Source: Pirellulales bacterium | Lineage (GTDB): Bacteria; Planctomycetota; Planctomycetia; Pirellulales; Thermoguttaceae | Assembly (NCBI GenBank): GCA_016931995.1 | Contig: JAFGDS010000051.1 | Location: 1-37,442 of the forward strand | DNA: 37,442 nt | Direction of reading: 5' to 3' | In this document: positions 34,401 to 37,442 of the stretch, one piece after another | How the letters are laid out: each line of letters opens with the position of its first letter | How positions within the stretch are numbered: position 1 is the stretch's first letter | Translations under genes and position numbers: made by a program | Notes under the pieces: generated by a model | Told to the model about the DNA's origin: nothing | Seen by the model: the letters and a program-made list of their open reading frames with translations, nothing else | Databases searched by the model: none

Positions 34401-35027
34401 CTCTTGCAGGTCGTCGTGGCCGGCGCGCCCACATGCCCCCTGCCCGTCGACGAACGTCTCGACGTGGCCCTGGCCTCCCGGGAAATGCCACAACGCATCG
34501 AGGTCGCGTTCAGCCGCCCCGCCGCGTCGGGCGGCGCGGCGGACGCCAGGATGATCGAAGCGCCGCAATTGGGTGACTTGCCGGTCGCCGCGACGTCTTG
34601 GACCGTGTGCGTGCCCCGGGGCTTTTCGGTCGACTGGCCGCGGCCAACCATGGACCTAAAGCCCGAGGACGCCGACCGGGAGGCCATTCCCGACGGGTCG
34701 CTCGCCGGGCCATGGTCCGCCTCGCTGCCCGAGGATTCCGACACGATCGTCGCCCGGACGGACGGTCCCGCGCCCTCGATCGCCATCGTCCCACCGGCGG
34801 CGCCGTGGCTCGCGCGACGCCTGCCGGCCGCCCTCGCGGCGACGGTCCTCGCCGCCTTGGCCTATCTCGCCGCGCGACGAAGTCTTGTTTCCGCGACGCT
34901 CCGTCGATGGCCCCCTCTGCTGGGCGCCCTGGCGGGCGTCTTCTGGTGGCTCTTCCTTTGGCCCAGCGCGCTGGGTGGGGTCATCGCGCTCGCGTCCCTG
35001 GCGGCCTGGCGCCGACGCGATTCTTAA
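28491..35027 (+). CDS. Giant exported membrane protein of unknown function, two modules
   Basis: The 2178-residue protein, one of the longest single frames expected in such a genome, has a signal peptide (GLALVAAWWSACLSTAAVAK). Two similar halves follow. Half one: lead motif at about 80-105 (FVRAFVPADRVEDWPRDQGR then YVPMETAAFDNLI), a beta-rich region, SRRWMVRLPPGY at about 965 and TQWTVCRVA near 1065, then membrane segments at about 1090-1188. Half two: lead motif at about 1203-1232 (YRVLIPMDSERKAAGDRVFV, then PEPLLREL), a beta-rich region, SWTVCVPRGFSVDW near 2035, and membrane segments at about 2110-2173 ending in AWRRRDS. Each half resembles the single module of the upstream protein. It is co-oriented with that gene, 21 bp apart. 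No enzyme motif was seen. RNase P RNA begins 42 bp after its stop. Function unknown. Confidence 0.85.
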   Translation: MSCTPDRIRLPRPRRVARAAGLALVAAWWSACLSTAAVAKQPAAAADPATLAATQNAATAAPEPSTEAATPSPTPLPVPFVRAFVPADRVEDWPRDQGRYVPMETAAFDNLIARVSGAPGPGGPRPEEVRVDARLGEQGLLEGRTSLRVAGAPDAPALVSLGRCRLAVRDAHWQGDPPIPAVLGAGENGALLLLADRSGVVVLAWSARGREGAEGNTVFRLDLPRVCGLALRLDLPAGAAPAVEGGLLVSRGPGNEGRETWTFALAPERPVVLRLAAPGRTAAEEPLAEVRTSVVYDFSPHGVEVKARLHFDGSGTPLGRVALALDPPLRLATAHWGERPAAWTVASGAGESPTRILIDPPVVEDAAVPELRLGAVAPPVRGGRWTLPRIRPQRTLWRQGEATLLVPEPLQLDQVEGISCRQSKVEPLSAPRVGQSIQLQYFSPDAAARVVLSQPHATATIDCGTSLELGGSGAAATVVAACRIENGERFELRAKVARDWILDRVESVPAGAVADWDVAVAADGSRQLIVRLAKPLAPGAAPLRLSVAGRWLDLAVGQPLALEDLLPLEFLDAQRGQELVALRAAESYRLTGATTTPLVGLDPADLDAHAAALLPNANPLPKGDGTQHAASPAAPSGSTRLVFARDDGQTLPRVVVRRQAPGFASEIETAVLAEGGMVTQTHRLRCVPDAPRIDHVVIHLSDDRPEPWRFTLGTDDDESLPARRLGPAEQSAVGVGPGGQTWDVAVVPPRIEPFLICAERKESLTRPLTVCLAALPEAVRQQARLTIGANDATALEIANRRLEPVPCDPAPAGRWPIARAAYRYGPADVAAAADEPAITVAAAAASRKSPDAAVWSLELFSCYPPHGGARHLSVLRVQNFGRKQIRITLPPDVAPNEVVSVWVDAQPSAWRVADARGAAAISVDLPAGAAMPTVAIDFSTFEPALARGRSLAPPVPAVDVPVLSRRWMVRLPPGYMPLRDACAQDASWTQRLFGPFGRPAGARPFDPLLGDDWRGLATVGSWGPRRAAISSAPAEAPSPAEPSKLPWPAALPAGWAPNDTTQWTVCRVALSETGSNRLSVVDADALEAARWLALLATVVLGRTTRLRRPSTLIAVGGAAAAAALLLPSLVAVVASGVWLGVLLCAAWGLARRASSRPASDGSRTAVLADAPTTACLILAVGILAGRAVRCPAADATPPDRAPYRVLIPMDSERKAAGDRVFVPEPLLRELHRLDTARAGRPRGGLLTGAVYRGAMAWQAPSKQLTLEHLCAEFDLRVFDSSEPVRTPLGRQRIEPSADGVRLDGQPIPPQYDPTDGALVLSVLEPGPHRLEVILQPSERADDASAASPGERGFDVDVPPLPQARLELSLPPGAPAIDVPTARGAVQQDGQRLLAEMGGADRLSVRWRDGAPGPRADGQKEVEELLWLRIAPGSVVLDARFVCHVLSGQLVELPLEGEPRLRLLESSPGVKMIEAPGKPGLWRATLEKPATEQVAIEASFLVTEASGVGSLRPPRLRCQHLRATRRWLAVSIDPTLRHELVSPRPLEPVAVPDFLKAWGDADAPPQFVRDPRDETNPWTIASWPRPGETVVEQMVVVSCGPHEAEAHLDANLQTTPGHGFHYAVQVPSGFVAETLRVLEDGADRVARWSQGPDGTIHVSLAGPAAGARRLLLDGRLALDHRGQGDLPIPQVIGGRLQKCQVAVFRRPGVLVRVADAAGLVQADAPVLAQPKRSLGWHAGSFVAGGETPPVARLLVEPNRPRITAVQSTSVCRAGAAYEACLEFEIDVASGPLDQIELDVPPGMSGPFRTTPAMEIVDQPSSGSNRLLVLRPQSPLTGRVHLTFAGVLEGEPLRVPNVALRGAAYVRRLVVLPSRLDDQPVLWETRGLKQTTLPARWSATRGVPAGTAYEVSGDAFHAGLIPSPPEGKTPRVEWADTRVVWQADGACAGVARFDLIPAGRAACPLRVPEGTRLLQVVVAGAPTCPLPVDERLDVALASREMPQRIEVAFSRPAASGGAADARMIEAPQLGDLPVAATSWTVCVPRGFSVDWPRPTMDLKPEDADREAIPDGSLAGPWSASLPEDSDTIVARTDGPAPSIAIVPPAAPWLARRLPAALAATVLAALAYLAARRSLVSATLRRWPPLLGALAGVFWWLFLWPSALGGVIALASLAAWRRRDS

Positions 35028-35034
35028 CCGACCC

Positions 35035-35063
35035 TTCTCCTGGCCGCCGCTTCCCGGTATCCT
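35035..35063 (+). promoter_or_regulatory. Candidate promoter of rnpB
   Basis: TTCTCC (35035-35040), a 17-nt spacer and TATCCT (35058-35063) lie so that transcription would start about 7 bases later, at the first base of the P1 helix (35070). The -35 begins only eight bases after the giant gene's stop codon. The -35 match is weak; the -10 and start spacing are good. Confidence 0.45.
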
Positions 35064-35069
35064 TCTGTT

Positions 35070-35524
35070 AAGGAGGCGTAGTGGAACGGATGGCCGCCGG
35101 CCGGGGATTCCGGAGCCGCCCCATCGGCTCGACGGGACCCGGCGGGAGGAAAGTCCGGGCTCCGTAGGACGTGGCGGTGGGTAACGCCCACCGGCCGTGA
35201 GGCCAGGGAAAGTGCAACAGAAAGCAAACCGCCCGGCGGATTCGTCCGCCGGGTAAGGGTGAAACGGTGAGGTAAGAGCTCACCAGCAGGCCGGGCGACC
35301 GGTCTGGCTAGGCAAACCCCGCCAGGAGCAAGGTCAAGCAGGGAGCTGCGGCCACGCGCGGGATCACTCCTTCGCGGCCGGCCCGCGGATCGGTCCGGTC
35401 CGCCATCGACTCCCGGGTAGACCGCTTGAGGGGCCGAGCAATCGGCCTCCTAGAGGAATGGCCATCGCCCGCCCGCGAAAGCGGCGGGTACAGAACCCGG
35501 CTTACAGGTCCGCTACGCCTCCTT
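35070..35524 (+). ncRNA. rnpB: RNase P RNA, bacterial class A
   Basis: This is the catalytic RNA that trims the 5' ends of tRNA precursors. The universally conserved blocks are present in order: gaggaaagtccgggctcc (35146-35163, P4 5' strand), acagaaagcaaaccgcc (35217-35233), ggtaagggtgaaacgg (from 35252) followed by gaggtaagagctcacc, aggagcaaggtcaa, and acagaacccggctta (35490-35504, P4 3' strand and J regions). The termini form a 16-bp P1 helix, 35070-35085 with 35509-35524, with one G-U pair, which fixes the ends. About 455 nt is within the range of type A RNAs, somewhat long. The 3' P1 strand overlaps the last codons of the convergent gene. No intrinsic terminator is seen after the 3' end. 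Confidence 0.96.
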
Positions 35525-35995
35525 CTTCCTCTTGCGGGAACGCGGCTTGTCCGTCTCAAGGTAACGCTTCCGCGGTATCATCGACCGGTCGACGCACTGC
35601 ACCAGCTTCGAAATGCACAGCTTGTTGAGCGTCGTCTTCCGCTGATACGCCTCCTCCGTGAGCGCCTCGTGCATGCTCCGCGGAATGCGGACCGTGATTA
35701 CCGCCGTCGGCTCCTGCTGGTCCGCGGGGATCGGCGGATTCTCGCGAAGCCGCGCCATCATCCGCAATAGCTCCCCGTGGCAGTCGGTCGCCTCGAACTC
35801 GGCCAGGGACTCCCGCGTTGGGTAGTACTGGCGGACCACGCCGCCGACGCCCAGCATCTCGCGGTAAAACGTCACCCAGTCCGGCTGCTCGGCAAACAAC
35901 GCCGCCGCGGCCCGATATACTTCCGCCTCGCGCGGCGCCGCCTCGCTGCCTTCCGTCGTCCGGAAAAGCGACGGCATCGAGTCCGGTGTGGTCAT
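35513..35995 (-). CDS. HicB-like ribbon-helix-helix protein
   Basis: The 160-residue protein has an N-terminal helical region of about 100 residues without a known domain (AEVYRAAAALFAEQPDWVTF, EFEATDCHGELLRMMARLRE). A ribbon-helix-helix segment of the HicB C-terminal type follows at about 97-138: TAVITVRIPRSMHEALTEEA, then RKTTLNKLCISKLVQCV. A basic tail (RSRKRKKEA) ends it. It probably binds DNA as a dimer. The start is well supported by GGAGGAAGGAAACC directly before the ATG. No HicA or other toxin gene is adjacent, so it is more likely a stand-alone regulator than a toxin-antitoxin pair. Its stop codon and last few codons lie within the 3' P1 strand of rnpB, which runs in the opposite direction. 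Palindromes upstream could be its operators. Confidence 0.78.
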   Translation of the reverse strand: MTTPDSMPSLFRTTEGSEAAPREAEVYRAAAALFAEQPDWVTFYREMLGVGGVVRQYYPTRESLAEFEATDCHGELLRMMARLRENPPIPADQQEPTAVITVRIPRSMHEALTEEAYQRKTTLNKLCISKLVQCVDRSMIPRKRYLETDKPRSRKRKKEA

Positions 35996-36023
35996 GGTTT
36001 CCTTCCTCCAAATCCATCCCGCG

Positions 36024-36159
36024 GACCCCGCGGGGTCGCCCGCGAGATCGCCGCCGGACCGGTTCTCCCCACGCCAGAATACCGCCCGCGACAACCCGAC
36101 GCTGCAACCCAATGCAGTGACAGCACTTATGCCGCTGCTGGCGGAATGCGCGCATTCCG
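36024..36159. promoter_or_regulatory. Divergent intergenic region with two perfect palindromes
   Basis: gaccccgcggggtc (14 bp, 36024-36037) lies about 30 bases before the RHH gene start. cggaatgcgcgcattccg (18 bp, 36142-36159) lies mid-gap, followed by gcacgcgtgc (36161-36170). Such sites between a DNA-binding protein gene and a divergent glycosyltransferase gene could be operators for an RHH dimer. The rest of 35996-36343 shows nothing else. Confidence 0.35.
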
Positions 36160-36343
36160 GGCACGCGTGCCGGTTTTGCGGGCTGCGCAAGAAATAGGCA
36201 CGCCGGCGTTCCCGATTCCCAGGTGTCGCGCTCGCCCTGGGCCCGACTTCCCGCCCCCTACGGCCCCGCGTGCCATATTTCCCACGGACCACAACGCCCG
36301 GCCAATTCGCCCGGGAATCGCCGCACGCCCAAAGGACTTCCCC

Positions 36344-37186
36344 ATGAGTCAAACGCAAGTTATTGACTTCGAGCCGACGCCAGCCAGCCCGCCCGAGCTG
36401 GCCGAGCCGCTCGCGCCGCCGACCGTCACGGTGTGGGGACTCCCCCTGGCGCGGATCGACATGGACGATCTCGTGGATTGCGTCGATCGGCTCGTCGAAC
36501 GGCGCCGGCCCAGCTTCTTCATCACGGCCAATCTGCATTACGCCCGACTGTGTCGCGCGGATCGGACCCTTCAGGACGTGAACCGTCGCGCGGCCTTCCT
36601 CGTGGCCGACGGAATGCCGTTGGTCTGGTACTCCTGGCTCCTGCGGCGGCCCCTGCCCGCGCGGGTCACCGGCGCCGACGCCGTCTATCGGCTCTGCCAG
36701 CGGGCGGCCGAGCGAGGGCATCGCGTCTTCCTGCTGGGCGCCGCGCCCGAGGTCGCCCGGCGGGCGGCCGATATCTTGCGAGGGCTGTTTCCGGGCTTGA
36801 ACGTCGTCGGCGTGCGGTCGCCCGCGTTCGCGGCGCTCTCGCCCGACGACCACGAGCAGCTCGTCGACGAAATCCGCCGGACCGAACCCGACGTGTTGTT
36901 CGTCGCCCTGGGCCAGCCCAAGGGAGAGCGGTGGCTCGCGCGCCACGTCGAGGCGTTGGGCGTGCCGGCGTGCGTGCAGGTGGGCGCGGCGCTGGACTTC
37001 ATCGCGGGCCGCGTCCACCGGGCGCCGCGGTGGGCGCGGCGGCTGGGCGTCGAGTGGCTCTTCCGCGCGGTCGGCGAACCCCGCCGCCTCGTCCCCCGCT
37101 ATGCCGCCGACGCCGCATTCTTGGCCGGCGCGCTGGCGCGCGACCTGTCGACCGCCGTGCGAGGACTCTGGCGCAAAAAACAATAA
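36344..37186 (+). CDS. WecG/TagA/CpsF family glycosyltransferase
   Basis: The 280-residue protein belongs to GT26, whose members (WecG, TagA) add ManNAc-type sugars to an undecaprenyl-PP-linked sugar at the cytoplasmic face of the membrane. All family blocks are present: FFITANLHYARLC, FLVADGMPLVWYSWLL, RVTGADAVYRLCQRA, VFLLGAAPEVARRAADIL, DVLFVALGQPKGERWLA, VQVGAALDFIAGRVHRAP, LGVEWLFRAVGEPRRLVPRY. VADGMP contains the acidic residue proposed as catalytic. It is somewhat longer than TagA (about 245) through a 30-residue N-terminal extension. The ATG at 36344 has AAAGGA upstream. It most likely serves the same surface glycan pathway as the Wzy- and CapD-like genes, though it lies 22 kb away. 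It ends directly in a dispersed repeat. Confidence 0.95.
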   Translation: MSQTQVIDFEPTPASPPELAEPLAPPTVTVWGLPLARIDMDDLVDCVDRLVERRRPSFFITANLHYARLCRADRTLQDVNRRAAFLVADGMPLVWYSWLLRRPLPARVTGADAVYRLCQRAAERGHRVFLLGAAPEVARRAADILRGLFPGLNVVGVRSPAFAALSPDDHEQLVDEIRRTEPDVLFVALGQPKGERWLARHVEALGVPACVQVGAALDFIAGRVHRAPRWARRLGVEWLFRAVGEPRRLVPRYAADAAFLAGALARDLSTAVRGLWRKKQ

Positions 37187-37204
37187 GAGCCTATCCGAGA
37201 ACCC
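37186..37204 (+). repeat. Terminal-repeat-like 19-mer, variant copy
   Basis: agagcctatccgagaaccc overlaps the last base of the glycosyltransferase stop codon and is the exact reverse complement of 10-28. It is the outer-arm family of the MITE-like element. No partner arm is visible before the window ends. Confidence 0.6.
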
Positions 37205-37266
37205 GGGTCCGCTGGAGTGGAGATTGCGGTCCGTGGCGTTTTGGTTTCCCACAGGTTCCTTTTTCT

Positions 37267-37374
37267 CTAGCCCAGGCGTTCACGTGCCTTTTCTCTAGCC
37301 CAGGCGTTCACGCCCGGGGAAGGGATGACTAGCCCAGGCGTTCACGTGCCTTTTTTCTAGCCCAGGCGTTTACG
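37267..37374 (+). repeat. Four tandem copies of an 18-nt repeat, ctagcccaggcgttcacg
   Basis: Copies start at 37267, 37295, 37329 and 37357, with one T-for-C change in the last. The intervals are 28, 34 and 28 bases. Copies 2 and 4 continue into cgcccgggga or cgcctgggga, making hairpins (cccaggcgt-tt-acgcctggg). Copies 1 and 3 are each followed by tgccttttct-like text. The array is a local amplification of a palindromic intergenic repeat. Confidence 0.8.
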
Positions 37375-37442
37375 CCTGGGGAACGGAAGACGAATACGAT
37401 TTTTTCCAAAGCTCCCTTTAGGGGGCGACACGAACTGCGGAG

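Noticed and set aside
35513-35995. HicAB toxin-antitoxin module
   Set aside because: The RHH part resembles HicB, but no HicA-like small basic gene lies on either side; one neighbour is rnpB, the other a divergent glycosyltransferase.
37267-37374. CRISPR array
   Set aside because: Repeats are 18 nt, intervals irregular (28/34/28), the spacers are largely parts of the same palindrome, and no cas gene is near.

Overview
The window reads as a chromosomal segment of a high-GC planctomycete, most likely of the Pirellulales type. The clearest marker is the gene at 21946-22998. It encodes a DUF1559 prepilin-like protein whose N-terminus has the glycine/phenylalanine prepilin cleavage site and the long hydrophobic helix ending in LLPAVQAARESARR, a family expanded almost only in Planctomycetes. 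Very large secreted or membrane proteins of unknown function, scattered gene orientation, weak Shine-Dalgarno sequences and many palindromic intergenic repeats fit the same assignment. No rRNA, tRNA, transposase or CRISPR array was recognised. The one structural RNA is a class A RNase P RNA.

Layout. 1-5.7 kb (minus strand): a DUF2007/zinc-ribbon membrane protein, a PAS-PAS-HisKA protein without an ATPase domain, a GNAT acetyltransferase, a GT39/ArnT-type membrane glycosyltransferase and a His/Met-rich exported protein. 5.9-14.9 kb (plus): a small zinc-ribbon protein, a CpsB/CapC-type PHP tyrosine phosphatase, a putative HExxH metalloprotease, two paralogous exported carboxypeptidase-regulatory-like proteins, a Wzy/O-antigen-ligase-type protein fused to TPRs, a CapD/WbpM-type nucleotide-sugar dehydratase and a NUDIX hydrolase. 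15.1-20.7 kb (plus): a tandem GNAT protein, a lone type II secretion F-family protein, a POT peptide transporter with a large inserted domain and a PlsC acyltransferase. 21.4-23 kb: a lipoprotein translationally coupled to the DUF1559 protein. 23.2-24.6 kb (minus): class II fumarase. 25.1-35.0 kb (plus): two adjacent giant genes (1131 and 2178 residues) that match no family I know. 35.0-37.2 kb: rnpB, a convergent ribbon-helix-helix/HicB-like gene whose stop lies inside the RNase P P1 helix, and a WecG/TagA/CpsF glycosyltransferase.

Functional themes. Five genes (GT39, CpsB-like phosphatase, Wzy-like ligase/polymerase, CapD-like dehydratase, WecG/TagA) point to surface polysaccharide synthesis, dispersed rather than in one operon. 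A second theme is the exported and membrane proteome: metalloprotease, paired small proteins, prepilin-like protein, lipoprotein and giant proteins.

The best candidates for undescribed biology are the giant pair, which by eye consists of three related modules (lead motif, long beta-rich ectodomain, a W-x-V-x-x-P motif before a membrane segment cluster), and the POT transporter with an extra domain at the position where animal PepT proteins carry their extracellular domain. The intergenic DNA holds at least five families of dispersed inverted repeats, including one composite 135-bp MITE-like unit. Several apparent upstream ATG/GTG starts lie inside these repeats and were rejected as starts.
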